In this document: positions 25,471 through 34,195 of the stretch, piece after piece
How the letters are laid out: each line of letters opens with the position of its first letter
How positions within the stretch are numbered: the first letter of the stretch is position 1
DNA from: JAVSMW01 sp032027005
GTDB taxonomy: Bacteria; Bacillota; Thermincolia; Thermincolales; UBA2595
NCBI GenBank assembly: GCA_032027005.1
Contig: JAVSMW010000004.1
Span: 216,093 to 280,092, forward strand
Length of the DNA: 64,000 nucleotides
Direction: 5' to 3'
Position numbers and translations under genes: made by a program
The notes under the pieces: generated by a model
Told to the model about the DNA's origin: nothing
What the model saw: only the letters and a program-made list of their open reading frames with translations
The model's database searches: none

Positions 25471-27372
25471 AAGTCTAATCTCTTCTTTAACATTCTTGAT
25501 AAATTCAGGCAAAGCTAAAGTACCCTTGTCACCTTCACCGCGCTTACGCACAGCCACTGTTTTGTTTTCTACTTCACGGTCCCCGATTACAAGCATATAT
25601 GGTACCTTCTCCAGCTGAGCCTCCCGAATCTTGTATCCTATCTTTTCATTGCGTTCGTCAACCTCAGCCCTGATTCCCTGCTCATCCAGAGTACTGCGGA
25701 TTTCACGGGAGAAATTCCGGCCTCTGTCTGTCACAGTCAGAATCTTAACCTGAACCGGGGCCAGCCAAACGGGAAAGGCACCGGCAAAATGTTCGATGAG
25801 AATTCCAATAAACCGTTCAATACTCCCGAAAACTACCCGGTGAATCATTACAGGCCTGTGCTTTTGCCCATCTTCACCCACATAGGTCAAATCAAATTTC
25901 TCCGGCATCTGAAAATCAAGCTGAATAGTACCACACTGCCAGGTTCGGCCTATACAATCAGTGAGGTGGAAGTCAATTTTCGGCCCATAAAAGGCACCAT
26001 CGCCCTCATTTATTTTGTAGTCGATGCCCTTGGTCTCAATGGCCTTCTTCAGGGCATCAGTTGCCATATCCCATATTTCATCTGAACCCATAGCTTTTTC
26101 CGGCTTGGTGCTAAGTTCAACATGATACTCAAAACCAAATACTTTATAGAATTTGTCAATCAGTTCCATAACCCCGACTATTTCTTCAGTAATCTGGGAC
26201 GGCAGCATGAAAATGTGGGCATCATCCTGAGTGAAACAGCGGACCCTCATTAAGCCATGCAACGCACCTGACAGTTCATGCCTGTGCACCAGGCCAAGTT
26301 CAGCCAGCCGAATAGGCAGGTCCCGGTAGCTGTGCAGTTTTGACTTATAAATCAGAATACTGCCTGGGCAGTTCATTGGTTTAACAGCAAAATCCACATC
26401 ATCAATTTGCGTGAAATACATGTTTTCTTTATAGTTATCCCAATGCCCAGACTGTTCCCAAAGGCCCCGGTTGAGGATTACCGGGGTCCGGATTTCCTGG
26501 TACCCCCAGCGTTTATGCTCTTGACGCCAGTAATTTTCCAGCTCATTGCGCAGGATCATCCCTTTGGGGTGGAAAAAGGGAAAACCGGGCCCCTCATCCT
26601 GCATAGAGAAGAGGTCTAGCTCTGCCCCCAGCTTGCGATGATCACGTTTTTTGGCTTCTTCAAGACGGTAAATATATTCATCCAGGAGAGTTTTTTTAGG
26701 AAATGCCGTGCCATAAATCCGCTGCAGCATTTTGTTTTTTTCATTGCCGCGCCAATAAGCTCCGGCAAGGCTCATCAGCTTGACGGCCTTGATTTTGCCT
26801 GTTGTGGGGACATGGGGTCCGGCACAAAGGTCTACAAAATCCCCCTGGCGGTAACAACTGATAACCGCATCTTCGGGCAGGTCCCTGATGATTTCGACCT
26901 TATACTTTTCACCGGCTTCCTCAAACATCTGTAAAGCCTCTTCCCGGGAGACCTCAAATCTTTCAAAAGGGTAGTCCTGTTTAAGGATTTTGTCTATTTC
27001 AGCCTCAATACGGGCCAAATCATCAGGTTTAAAATTTTCCGGTACATCAAAATCATAATAATACCCATCTGCAATGGCCGGTCCAATCCCAAACCTGGTC
27101 TCCGGAAAAAGGTTCTTAACGGCCTGAGCCATAATGTGAGCCGTGCTGTGACGGTAGACCGTCTTACCCTCTTCATCATCGAAAGTTAATATCTCTAAGG
27201 CACTGTCTTCATTAACAGGGGTGCCCAAATCCACCTTCCGCCCGTTAAGCTTGGCCGCCAGCGCATTCCTGGCCAGCCCCTGGCTGATATCTTTAGTGAT
27301 ATCCAAGACAGTGGTGCCCTTTTCATATTCTCTGACAGAGCCATCTTTTAAAGTAATCTTGATTTTGGACAT
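25462..27372 (-). CDS. thrS: Threonyl-tRNA synthetase
   Basis: A class II synthetase that charges tRNA-Thr. It has the N-terminal TGS domain (residues 1-63), the editing (SAD) domain with HSTAHIMAQAV and the zinc-type HxxxH plus C-x-GPHVP, the catalytic core (motif 2 RCFTQDDAHIF; zinc ligands MNCPGS and later H residues), motif 3 (VVFGSIERFIGIL) and the anticodon-binding domain (PVQVKILTVTDRG). At 636 aa it is full length. It follows a T-box leader. In many bacteria thrS is directly followed by infC; here 5 kb intervene. Confidence 0.99.
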   Translation of the reverse strand: MSKIKITLKDGSVREYEKGTTVLDITKDISQGLARNALAAKLNGRKVDLGTPVNEDSALEILTFDDEEGKTVYRHSTAHIMAQAVKNLFPETRFGIGPAIADGYYYDFDVPENFKPDDLARIEAEIDKILKQDYPFERFEVSREEALQMFEEAGEKYKVEIIRDLPEDAVISCYRQGDFVDLCAGPHVPTTGKIKAVKLMSLAGAYWRGNEKNKMLQRIYGTAFPKKTLLDEYIYRLEEAKKRDHRKLGAELDLFSMQDEGPGFPFFHPKGMILRNELENYWRQEHKRWGYQEIRTPVILNRGLWEQSGHWDNYKENMYFTQIDDVDFAVKPMNCPGSILIYKSKLHSYRDLPIRLAELGLVHRHELSGALHGLMRVRCFTQDDAHIFMLPSQITEEIVGVMELIDKFYKVFGFEYHVELSTKPEKAMGSDEIWDMATDALKKAIETKGIDYKINEGDGAFYGPKIDFHLTDCIGRTWQCGTIQLDFQMPEKFDLTYVGEDGQKHRPVMIHRVVFGSIERFIGILIEHFAGAFPVWLAPVQVKILTVTDRGRNFSREIRSTLDEQGIRAEVDERNEKIGYKIREAQLEKVPYMLVIGDREVENKTVAVRKRGEGDKGTLALPEFIKNVKEEIRLKK

Positions 27373-27397
27373 TTATTTATACCTCCTTAAATACAAA

Positions 27398-27660
27398 GAC
27401 CTCTCGTCCATGGCGCTTTTACGCCAGGGACGAGAGGTCTAGCTCTCGCGGTTCCACCCTGCTTCCGGGAATATAATAACAAAACATACCCGGCACTCAA
27501 AACTGCGCATAACGGGCGCATTACCCGGGCGGATTTACTTTGAATTCAATCCGTCAGCTCCAAGGTGGTTTTTTCAGCCGTCGTTTATGAAAAAGGCTTA
27601 CAGCCAAGGCCTTTTCTCTCTGACATGCGTCAGGCTTACTTTTTCCTTTTCTCAGCTTTT
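27398..27660 (-). promoter_or_regulatory. T-box leader controlling thrS (tRNA-Thr sensing)
   Basis: The canonical T-box GGGTGGAACCGCG (27447-27460 on the minus strand) is followed by a strong terminator stem AGACCTCTCGTCC / GGACGAGAGGTCT (27398-27440). The stem I part (AGTAAGCCTGACG, AGAGAGAA, GGCTG) is well conserved. The specifier triplet is ACC (27567-27569), preceding ACCTTGGAG, which matches threonine. Confidence 0.96.
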
Positions 27661-27690
27661 TAATATTAGCTTCCAGTAAATGACGATTTT

Positions 27691-27720
27691 ATTATATATT
27701 TTTCACAATAGGCTTGTCAA
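27691..27720 (-). promoter_or_regulatory. Promoter of the thrS T-box transcript
   Basis: On the minus strand TTGACA (27715-27720), 18 nt, TATAAT (27691-27696). The -35 region lies inside the 3' end of the DUF445-type gene. Confidence 0.8.
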
Positions 27721-28305
27721 GTTGGCCACTACCACTATCGCCAGTTGAACTAATCCCAAAACAAACCCTATCACAGCGGCCCCTGTTTTTAGGTAAAATA
27801 CCTGCTTTGTGCTGTTGATTGTATGTTCAAGTTTGATTAAATCATAGGAGTTGATTTTACACTGAGCCCAACTGCAAATATCTTCAGAAAAGTCCTGTTT
27901 TTGCATGCCTTCGGCTAAAGTTAAGGCATAACTGGGCATCTCGGCTCTGATAAAATTTTCTACCAGTTCGGCAACCTTTAATTTAACAGCCTTTGGGATC
28001 AGGGCAGGCGTCCTTTGACAGACATGCTCCCGGGCGGCTGAGGCCGTGGTTTGGGTCAAGCGTTCTACAATATCGGGGTTTAATCCCTGCTCTCCAATAA
28101 CAGCCACCCGCAATTGGGTCTCAACTATTTCCCCGATTCCTGCTGCCAGTTCGTCGCGCTTTTGGGGCAGCAATCCTCTGAGAACAATACCAAAGGGCAG
28201 TTTAACGGGCTCTTGGGGCCAAAAAAGCATTTTGAAAAATAATGTGGTAATTAACCATGCATTTAAGGCACCTATCACAGGAACTACAATTAATAATATT
28301 TCCAT
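27703..28305 (-). CDS. DUF445-family membrane protein
   Basis: About 200 aa. An N-terminal membrane segment (LLIVVPVIGALNAWLITTLFFKM) leads into the DUF445 pattern MLFWPQEPVKLPFGIVLRGLLPQKRDELA..IGEIVE, followed by a helical extracytoplasmic part and a C-terminal helix (LVQLAIVVVANL). The function of the family is unknown; some Bacillus members belong to the sporulation regulons. The start at ATG 28305 is preceded by AAAGGAA; the frame reaches 28437 but that part overlaps the ytxC terminator. Confidence 0.8.
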   Translation of the reverse strand: MEILLIVVPVIGALNAWLITTLFFKMLFWPQEPVKLPFGIVLRGLLPQKRDELAAGIGEIVETQLRVAVIGEQGLNPDIVERLTQTTASAAREHVCQRTPALIPKAVKLKVAELVENFIRAEMPSYALTLAEGMQKQDFSEDICSWAQCKINSYDLIKLEHTINSTKQVFYLKTGAAVIGFVLGLVQLAIVVVANLTSLL

Positions 28306-28369
28306 TGCAGCACATTCCTTTAGCATCATTTGCCCTAAATATATCAAAATAGATGCAGAGCCGCAATGT

Positions 28370-28405
28370 AAAAAACAGGGAGAGGCGGTGGTGCTGCCTC
28401 TCCCG
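28370..28405 (-). terminator. Terminator after ytxC
   Basis: On the minus strand GGGAGAGGC / GCCTCTCCC with a 9-nt loop, then TGTTTTTT, directly after the ytxC stop. Confidence 0.88.
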
Positions 28406-28411
28406 TAATTT

Positions 28412-29338
28412 TCAATTTTTGTCTCTATTATGATCAAACAACATATGTTTAGTACAAATATTGCAGCCTTCGCAATATGTCACCCGGCCGCCAAAAACAC
28501 TTTTGATGGTATCTGTTGCTCTGATGGTTTGGCGGTTAGTTTGGAAATGCAGCACAATAGATGTAGGAGCTATGGTGATCAAAGCACTGACCAGCAAATC
28601 TTCGTAATTTATCTCTGAATCGGCACTCTCAATAATAAATCCGTCCAGATATTCACTGCTGATATTTTTGTGATTAATATCAAGTAATTTAAAAGAACCG
28701 TTGGGCTGCAGGAGAACGTGAACGGTTTCCAGGCGTGGCTCCTGAATCTCTACAAAATATTTGAGTAATTTGATAAATTCCCTGTACTCTTTCTCCATCA
28801 TGTATTCATCTACAGCTTTATCAGCGATGGTATAGAGCTCCTGTAGATAGTCTTTGAGCCGGAATTTGATGAAGCCTTCGATTATCAGCCGGTCATTGGA
28901 TTGCAAGTATTCCAAAAGTTTCTGTAAGATCAGGCTTTTTCTGGACAGATACTCAACAAACGTATCATCATTGGTCTCGAAGCCATGATTTAAATTTTTC
29001 AGGGCAGTCTGAAAAATCATTTGCTGCTCATCTGCTGTGAAATAATAATAATTTTGCCTGATGATGTCTAACAGAAGTACTCGTTCCCAGTTGTTTAGAA
29101 TAAGGTCTGATACCACATTCGCAATATAGTGTTTAAATATCACACAGGTTTCTTCCTCTGAATAGTTGGAACTTCCGTAATCAGCAATATTGTATCCTAA
29201 AAATGTTAATCCCCCGGTGGGGGTTTGCTCACAATCAATCTTAATACCATCATTCTGTAAAAGAGCGAACTCAGTATCTAACCGGCTTCTGAGCAGCTCA
29301 ATATTCTCCCTGGCCCCAATAGAAAAGGATGCCTGCAT
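28412..29338 (-). CDS. ytxC: Putative sporulation protein YtxC
   Basis: Resembles YtxC, a sporulation-associated protein of unknown activity that lies next to thrS in Bacillus, as it does here. About 308 aa, mostly helical and acidic, with the conserved block NYYYFTADEQQMIFQ and the YtxC-type end (LVSALITIAPTSIVLHF ... YCEGC.IC). The terminal CEGCNIC cysteine cluster may bind metal. The start at ATG 29338 follows GGGGGTGA. Confidence 0.82.
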   Translation of the reverse strand: MQASFSIGARENIELLRSRLDTEFALLQNDGIKIDCEQTPTGGLTFLGYNIADYGSSNYSEEETCVIFKHYIANVVSDLILNNWERVLLLDIIRQNYYYFTADEQQMIFQTALKNLNHGFETNDDTFVEYLSRKSLILQKLLEYLQSNDRLIIEGFIKFRLKDYLQELYTIADKAVDEYMMEKEYREFIKLLKYFVEIQEPRLETVHVLLQPNGSFKLLDINHKNISSEYLDGFIIESADSEINYEDLLVSALITIAPTSIVLHFQTNRQTIRATDTIKSVFGGRVTYCEGCNICTKHMLFDHNRDKN

Positions 29339-29395
29339 TGATTTCACCCCCATTTGCTAATAGTATATGTGTAATAATTTTTTTGTATACAAAAC

Positions 29396-29422
29396 AAAAA
29401 AGCACCAATCAGGTGCTTTTTG
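29396..29422 (-). terminator. Terminator after the flavin reductase gene
   Basis: On the minus strand AAAAAGCACCTGATTGGTGC followed by TTTTTTG. Confidence 0.8.
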
Positions 29423-29513
29423 GCTAAATTGGGGGAATCAGCATGGCCGGAAAAATTGTTAGGCCCCGTCATCAAGCGATGGGCTTTTTTCAACATGGAA
29501 AAGTTTGGCGTAA

Positions 29514-30035
29514 TTAATCTATCTCGTTTCCCATCCTATGAAATTTTCCCTGCAGGGTTAGGATCAGGGGATCTACTTTGGCTGCTTCAGGTAAATTGTG
29601 CAAAAGACAATCCTCTTCTGAAAAGGTTTCTATTACCCTACCGATAAAAACAAAGGTATTTCCCATTTCCATAGTTTTTGCCAGTTCGCAGTTCATGTTC
29701 ACCGGGCATTTAGTTATCATGGGAACATTATTTTTGCCATAAAAAACTTCAAATTGCCGGGACTTGTCCTTTTCTGCACCTGAAACAGAGCCACAATATT
29801 TTATTTCCTGTAATAACTGGGTATTTGGGATATTGACACTGAATTTTTTGGTTTTATTTATTATTTTAGCGGTCAGCTGGTCCTTTTGGGCCGATATGTA
29901 GAGCAGCGGTGGTTCAAAGCTTAATTGGCCCCACATACCATAAGTGGCAAAATTAAGCTTTTCTTCATCTTTTGTAGCCACCAGCGCTAACGGCATGGCA
30001 GGCATTAAAGGATGTCGGCTGAGTGATTTTTTCAT
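29514..30035 (-). CDS. Flavin reductase-like (FMN-binding split barrel) protein
   Basis: 173 aa with the flavin-reductase-like split-barrel pattern: PLALVATKDEEKLNFATYGMW, FEPPLLYISAQKDQLTAKII and FSVNIPN, then a region containing CP.NMNCEL. Such proteins bind FMN and pass electrons from NAD(P)H, or serve as flavoredoxins in anaerobes. It is monocistronic, between the tRNA-Val gene and ytxC, with its own terminator. The partner is unknown. Confidence 0.85.
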   Translation of the reverse strand: MKKSLSRHPLMPAMPLALVATKDEEKLNFATYGMWGQLSFEPPLLYISAQKDQLTAKIINKTKKFSVNIPNTQLLQEIKYCGSVSGAEKDKSRQFEVFYGKNNVPMITKCPVNMNCELAKTMEMGNTFVFIGRVIETFSEEDCLLHNLPEAAKVDPLILTLQGKFHRMGNEID

Positions 30036-30108
30036 TGCTTTACCCCCTCATGGATTTTGGTTCTTTTTGACTAGCAACAGCATTGGCGGTCTACACGTTT
30101 AATAAGTA

Positions 30109-30140
30109 CAAAAAAGCCCTCAAAAAAAATTGAGAGCCTG
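30109..30140 (-). terminator. Terminator after tRNA-Val(GAC)
   Basis: On the minus strand GCTCTCAA-TTTTTT-TTGAGGGC followed by six T, eleven bases past the CCA end. Confidence 0.8.
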
Positions 30141-30150
30141 CCTCTTTCAA

Positions 30151-30225
30151 TGGTGGGCGAGGCGAGGATTGAACTCACGACCTCTTCCGTGTCAAGGAAG
30201 CGTTCTCCCACTGAACTACTCGCCC
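30151..30225 (-). tRNA. tRNA-Val, anticodon GAC
   Basis: 75 nt on the minus strand with encoded CCA. The acceptor is GGGCGAG/CTCGCCC, the anticodon stem CTTCC...GGAAG, the loop TTGACAC (anticodon GAC) and the T loop TTCAATC. Confidence 0.97.
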
Positions 30226-30256
30226 AATAATGTTTTAAAAGCTGTCACGTAAATAT

Positions 30257-30284
30257 ATTATATAGATTTCCGGGCCAAAGTCAA
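30257..30284 (-). promoter_or_regulatory. Promoter of tRNA-Val(GAC)
   Basis: On the minus strand TTGACT (30279-30284), 16 nt, TATAAT (30257-30262), about 30 nt before the tRNA. Confidence 0.7.
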
Positions 30285-30319
30285 GACATTATTGACTTCC
30301 AATTTTAAGGGCCTCTCAA

Positions 30320-31516
30320 TTACTCATATCTTAAGGCTTCAATGGGATCTAACCGCGCGGCTTTGCGGGCCGGGTAGATGCCAAAAAAAAGGCCTACCAG
30401 CAAGGCAAACAAAAAGGCCACGACTATCGACCAGGACGTCACTGTGGTCGGCAGCCGCGGAACTATATTCTGCAGCAGCCGGGAGCCGGCCAATCCAACA
30501 GCGACACCGATTATCCCGCCCAGGGCGCTTAAGAAAACGGATTCCATAATGAACTGGAACATAATATCCCTTCTCTTTGCGCCCACAGCTTTTCTGAGCC
30601 CAATTTCGCGTGTTCTTTCAGTTACTGTCACTAGCATTATGTTCATAATCCCGATGCCGCCCACCAACAGCGAAACCCCGGCAATGCCGCCGAGCATTCC
30701 GGTTAAGGTTCCCATGATGCCTTCCAAAGTGTTTAAAATGTCTTTCTGCTCACTGATAGCGAAATCTGTTTTCCCATGCCGTTCCCTGATTATCCGACGG
30801 GTTTCCTCCATTGCACTGTTAACGGTTTTAGGTGTTTTCGACTGCACAAACATCATAGAAACCTGTTTGGTATCGAGAATATCTTCAGCCACGGTTATTG
30901 GGATATATACCCGGTTATCGTTTTCAATGGTCAGGGTGCGGCCTTTTTTTTCCATGACCCCGATTACTGTAAATTCCTCATTACCAACGGTGATTTTTTT
31001 GCCAATTGGGTTAACGCCAATAAATATCTCCCTTTTCAAATAATCACCAATGACCGCAACATTACGATATCCCCGGATATCTGCCCGGCTGATAAAATCA
31101 CCTTTGGCCACCGCAATGTTCCTGACCTCTTCATAAGATTCCGAGGTGCCTGTAATTAATGTCGCCCGGCGTTCTTTGAAAGCAGCATATCCACTGCTTT
31201 CGATCACAGGAGCAACATTTACCACCGCATCACTTCGTTCAACGGCCAGGGCATCATCATAGGAAAGCTTACTGGTTGCTCCGCCAATCGTACTGATATT
31301 GGTTCCGGCGGTTCCGGTCCCGGGAGTAACAATCACCAGGTTGGAACCCAAGCCCTGGATTTGCTCCGTAATCGAGGTTCTCACACCTTCCCCAATTGAA
31401 ACCAGGGTGATGACAGAGCCCACCCCGATGATTACCCCCAGCATGGTTAGCAGTGACCGCAGTTTGTTTCCGCTTAATCCTACAAAAGCAACCCATAGGA
31501 CTTCAAATATCCGCAA
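30320..31516 (-). CDS. MacB/FtsX-type ABC transporter permease
   Basis: A permease of the MacB family: one N-terminal membrane helix (LTMLGVIIGVGSVITLVSIG after the LRSLL motif), a large extracytoplasmic MacB_PCD domain (about 50-270) and three C-terminal helices of the FtsX domain with the conserved TERTREIGLRKAVGAKRRDI. 399 aa. It partners with the ATPase at 31711 and the HlyD protein at 32704; the three resemble MacAB-type exporters of peptides, antibiotics or lipoproteins, although in a Gram-positive there is no outer membrane. The start is uncertain: TTG 31516 with GGGAGTGA upstream, or a GTG up to 15 nt earlier. Confidence 0.9.
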   Translation of the reverse strand: MRIFEVLWVAFVGLSGNKLRSLLTMLGVIIGVGSVITLVSIGEGVRTSITEQIQGLGSNLVIVTPGTGTAGTNISTIGGATSKLSYDDALAVERSDAVVNVAPVIESSGYAAFKERRATLITGTSESYEEVRNIAVAKGDFISRADIRGYRNVAVIGDYLKREIFIGVNPIGKKITVGNEEFTVIGVMEKKGRTLTIENDNRVYIPITVAEDILDTKQVSMMFVQSKTPKTVNSAMEETRRIIRERHGKTDFAISEQKDILNTLEGIMGTLTGMLGGIAGVSLLVGGIGIMNIMLVTVTERTREIGLRKAVGAKRRDIMFQFIMESVFLSALGGIIGVAVGLAGSRLLQNIVPRLPTTVTSWSIVVAFLFALLVGLFFGIYPARKAARLDPIEALRYE

Positions 31517-31606
31517 CTTTGTCACTCCCACAAATGTAGTCTCAAAATTAATGGTGATGCAATTCTTCCGGAGTAAATTCCAGCATCGATTCAGACATTT
31601 GATTAT

Positions 31607-31736
31607 AAAGTGAAACTTACTTCAGGTGGAGCTCTTTTCTCCACCTGAAGTTTAGTTGAACTTATCCAGGGGCTTACCGCCACTTATTTCCCGTAACAGA
31701 AGCAGGAGTCTTAGTGGCGGTTTGCCATCGGACAAA
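31607..31736 (+). repeat. Two-hairpin 130-bp repeat, copy R1
   Basis: AAGTGAAACTTACTTCAGGTGGAG and its partner CTCCACCTGAAGTTTAGTTG form hairpin 1. After CTTATCCAGGGGCTTA comes hairpin 2 (CCGCCACT...AGTGGCGG), ending in GCCATCGGACAAA. It overlaps the last 26 bases of the neighbouring ATPase gene. Confidence 0.9.
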
Positions 31737-32421
31737 TTTCGGGATTTGTTTTTTCATCCGATACCAGAAGTCCGTCCCTGATATAAAGGATCCTCCTGGC
31801 GTATCGAGCCACATCGTCATCGTGGGTAACTATGACTACAGTTACACCAATACAGTTGAGGGTTTCAAAAAGTTTCATGATTTCTTTCCCGGAATGGGTA
31901 TCCAGGTTACCGGTTGGCTCGTCAGCCAGTAAAACAGCCGGGTGGTTGACCAGGGCCCGGGCAATGGCAACTCTCTGTTTTTGACCCCCGGAAAGTTCAT
32001 TGGGCATATGATTGACACGTTCCTTTAAACCTACTACTTCCAGCAGTTCTAAGGCGATTTTTCTTCTCTTGCGACCCGGAACCCCGGCATAAAGCATGGG
32101 AAGCTCGACATTTGCCAGGGCGGTAGCCCGGGAAAGCAGGTTAAAATTTTGAAAAACAAAGCCTATGTACTGGTTTCGTAGTTGAGCCAGGTTATTGTCT
32201 GTTAAATTATTAATATTTTTGTTCTGAAATTCATAGATACCCCGGCTTGGCCTGTCCAGGAAGCCGATAATATTCATCAAAGTGGATTTTCCTGATCCCG
32301 ATGGGCCCATGATTGCCACTATCTCTCCTGAAGCTATATGCAGGTTTAGGTTTTTTAAGGCATGGACAGTGGTATTACCGCGCCCATATAACTTATCCAT
32401 ATTGCAGAATTTTATGACCAT
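31711..32421 (-). CDS. ABC transporter ATP-binding protein (MacB/LolD type)
   Basis: 236-aa ATPase with Walker A GPSGSGKST (near residue 39), Q-loop FVFQNFNLL, signature LSGGQKQRVAIARAL, Walker B VLLADEPTGNLD and the switch histidine VTHD. Its closest type is the ATPase that energises MacB/LolCE permeases, here the permease at 30320. The last residues (ICPMANRH) are read from repeat R1, so the natural C-terminus has been replaced. Repeat copies lie at both ends of the gene in the same orientation. Confidence 0.95.
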   Translation of the reverse strand: MVIKFCNMDKLYGRGNTTVHALKNLNLHIASGEIVAIMGPSGSGKSTLMNIIGFLDRPSRGIYEFQNKNINNLTDNNLAQLRNQYIGFVFQNFNLLSRATALANVELPMLYAGVPGRKRRKIALELLEVVGLKERVNHMPNELSGGQKQRVAIARALVNHPAVLLADEPTGNLDTHSGKEIMKLFETLNCIGVTVVIVTHDDDVARYARRILYIRDGLLVSDEKTNPEICPMANRH

Positions 32422-32464
32422 AGTCTGCCCCCGGTATACATGTATTAGAAAGCCAAAGCCTCAT

Positions 32465-32594
32465 TAAGTGAAACTTACTTCAGGTGGAGCTTTTTTTCTC
32501 CACTTGAAGTTTAGTTGAACTTATCCAGGGGCTTACCGCCACTTTTCTCCCGCCACAGCGGCGGGAGTCTTAGTGGCGGTTAGCCATCGGATAA
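32465..32594 (+). repeat. Two-hairpin 130-bp repeat, copy R2
   Basis: The same structure as R1: AGTGAAACTTACTTCAGGTG, hairpin 1, CTTATCCAGGGGCTTACCGC, hairpin 2 with CCCGCCACAGCGGCGGG, then TAGCCATCGGATAAA. The similarity to R1 is very high. Confidence 0.92.
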
Positions 32595-32640
32595 ACTTAT
32601 TTGTGCCCCCTGACCAAACCTCTTATTCCTCCCCAAGCCG

Positions 32641-32664
32641 AAAAAACCACCCCGGTTGGGGTGG
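32641..32664 (-). terminator. Terminator after the HlyD-type gene
   Basis: On the minus strand CCACCCC-AACC-GGGGTGG followed by six T. It lies 40 nt after the HlyD stop, so the ATPase and permease below probably rely on read-through or another promoter. Confidence 0.88.
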
Positions 32665-32703
32665 AATCATCAGGTTAGCTATCGGATAAAGCGGATTGTC
32701 CTA

Positions 32704-33984
32704 TTATTTAATCCTCATCCCCGGTTGGAGGTCCTGCTGGTGGGGATTTAGCAATATCAGATCACCTTTATTTAATCCTTCCAGGATGACAGTTAAATCG
32801 TCACCTTCCGCACCTTTTTCGATTTGTTTTAAGGACGCTGTTCCTTCGGTTACTGTCCATACATAAACTTTGCCATTGTCGGAAAACAGGGCTTCTTTGG
32901 GTATTGCCAAAACATCAGGGTGGCGCTGGGTAATAAAGGTTACATCCACATCAGCGCCCGGAACTACTTTAAACCCGGTGGGAAGTGTATTTAAATCTAC
33001 TGTAATCTTTATTTTGGGCTCAGAGATGCCCAGGGCGCTGACAACTGGTTCAGCTATCGGTGCGATTTTGCTTATTTTACCGGTACTGTTGGCGTCCTGA
33101 CCCGGTAATTTAAAACTGACAGACACCTCATCCCCGATTTTTAAATAGGCAGTGTCGGAGCTGCTCACATAGCTTTCTATTTTTAAATTTCCCTGACGGC
33201 CCATTGTGAACAACATCGTGCCAGGAGTAACATAATCTCCTGCTTTAATCTTTTTGGTCAAGATAATATTTCCGTCTTCGGCAATGATCCGGGCTTTTGC
33301 TTTCTCTGTTTGCAGCTGGCTCTGCTGAGCTAAAAGGCTTTCCCGCTGACCCTGGAACTGGACCTGGCTGCCCTGATTTTGCCCCTGGATGGACCTCAGA
33401 GAGAAATTGGCCTGTTCCAGAGTTTTTTCCCTGGTCTCCAAATCGGCCTTGGCCTGATCCAAATCCGCCTGGGTGACCGCTCCTTCACTAAAGAGCTTCT
33501 GCATCCGTTGATATGCTGTTTGGGCCAGACTCAAAGCAATTTCGGCCTGTTCGACAGCGAGCTGTTGATTCTTGATCTGGTTTTGGCCGGTTTGGGACCC
33601 GGCGGCTTGCTTAGAACCTTCTACAGCCCGCAGTTGTCCTTCGATTTGGGCAATCTGGGAGTCGATGTCCCCAATGTCAATTTCCGCCAAGACCTGCCCT
33701 TTTTGTACAGTCTGACCTTCATCAACAAAAACATTTTTTACTTTCCCCTGAGCCTCACTGAATACACTGGCCTGATCACGGATTACAGTACCTTTTTCAA
33801 CTACTGTTGAAGTAACATCGCTTACCTCTACCCGCACTTTTTCAGCCTCTATAGCTTTAAATTTGGTAGATGCAGCCATGCCCAGGATTAGTGAAACGAT
33901 CACACCTATAATCAGCCACTTTTTGTGTTGTTTAATTCGAGCCCACCAGCTGCCTGAAGGACCTGCCAACTGATTCATATTCAT
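32704..33984 (-). CDS. HlyD/MacA-type membrane fusion protein
   Basis: An efflux periplasmic-adaptor-like protein anchored by one N-terminal helix (KKWLIIGVIVSLILGMAAS). After it come a biotinyl-lipoyl-like hairpin domain (VQKGQVLAEIDIGDIDSQIAQIEGQL), a long coiled coil (about 105-210, rich in Q/A/E), the second lipoyl half (KKIKAGDYVTPGTMLFTMG) and beta-barrel and membrane-proximal domains. About 427 aa. I place the start at ATG 33984 (or 33978); the frame extends into a group II intron remnant up to 34077. It lies between two ABC systems and could serve either. Confidence 0.92.
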   Translation of the reverse strand: MNMNQLAGPSGSWWARIKQHKKWLIIGVIVSLILGMAASTKFKAIEAEKVRVEVSDVTSTVVEKGTVIRDQASVFSEAQGKVKNVFVDEGQTVQKGQVLAEIDIGDIDSQIAQIEGQLRAVEGSKQAAGSQTGQNQIKNQQLAVEQAEIALSLAQTAYQRMQKLFSEGAVTQADLDQAKADLETREKTLEQANFSLRSIQGQNQGSQVQFQGQRESLLAQQSQLQTEKAKARIIAEDGNIILTKKIKAGDYVTPGTMLFTMGRQGNLKIESYVSSSDTAYLKIGDEVSVSFKLPGQDANSTGKISKIAPIAEPVVSALGISEPKIKITVDLNTLPTGFKVVPGADVDVTFITQRHPDVLAIPKEALFSDNGKVYVWTVTEGTASLKQIEKGAEGDDLTVILEGLNKGDLILLNPHQQDLQPGMRIK

Positions 33985-34006
33985 TCCCACCTTTTGTGCG
34001 CACGTT

Positions 34007-34187
34007 GTGCGCTTCATATATATTTCACAGAAATCATCGCTCCTGCGATGCGATGTAAGACAACCGACTAACCTCATGCGAAAGCCGCNGACGATAACTC
34101 ATTTGGAATATGGAGAGCCGTATGCGGTGAAAGTCGCTTGTACGGTTCGGGAAGGGGCGGGTTACTTTGCTAATCCGCCTATTTCAT
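34007..34187 (+). mobile_element. Group II intron ends (remnant or collapsed copy)
   Basis: The 3' part carries a textbook domain V: GAGCCGTATGCGGTGAAAGT followed by CGCTTGTACGGTTC (34113-34146), then a domain VI hairpin GGCGGGTTA/TAATCCGCC ending near CCTATTTCAT. The 5' part starts GTGCGC and has TGTAAGACAACC...GCGAAAGCCGC like domain I. Between them sits a single N (34089), where about 2 kb with a reverse transcriptase would normally be. Boundaries are approximate (5' end 33996 or 34007). Confidence 0.85.
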
Positions 34188-34195
34188 ATTAGTTC

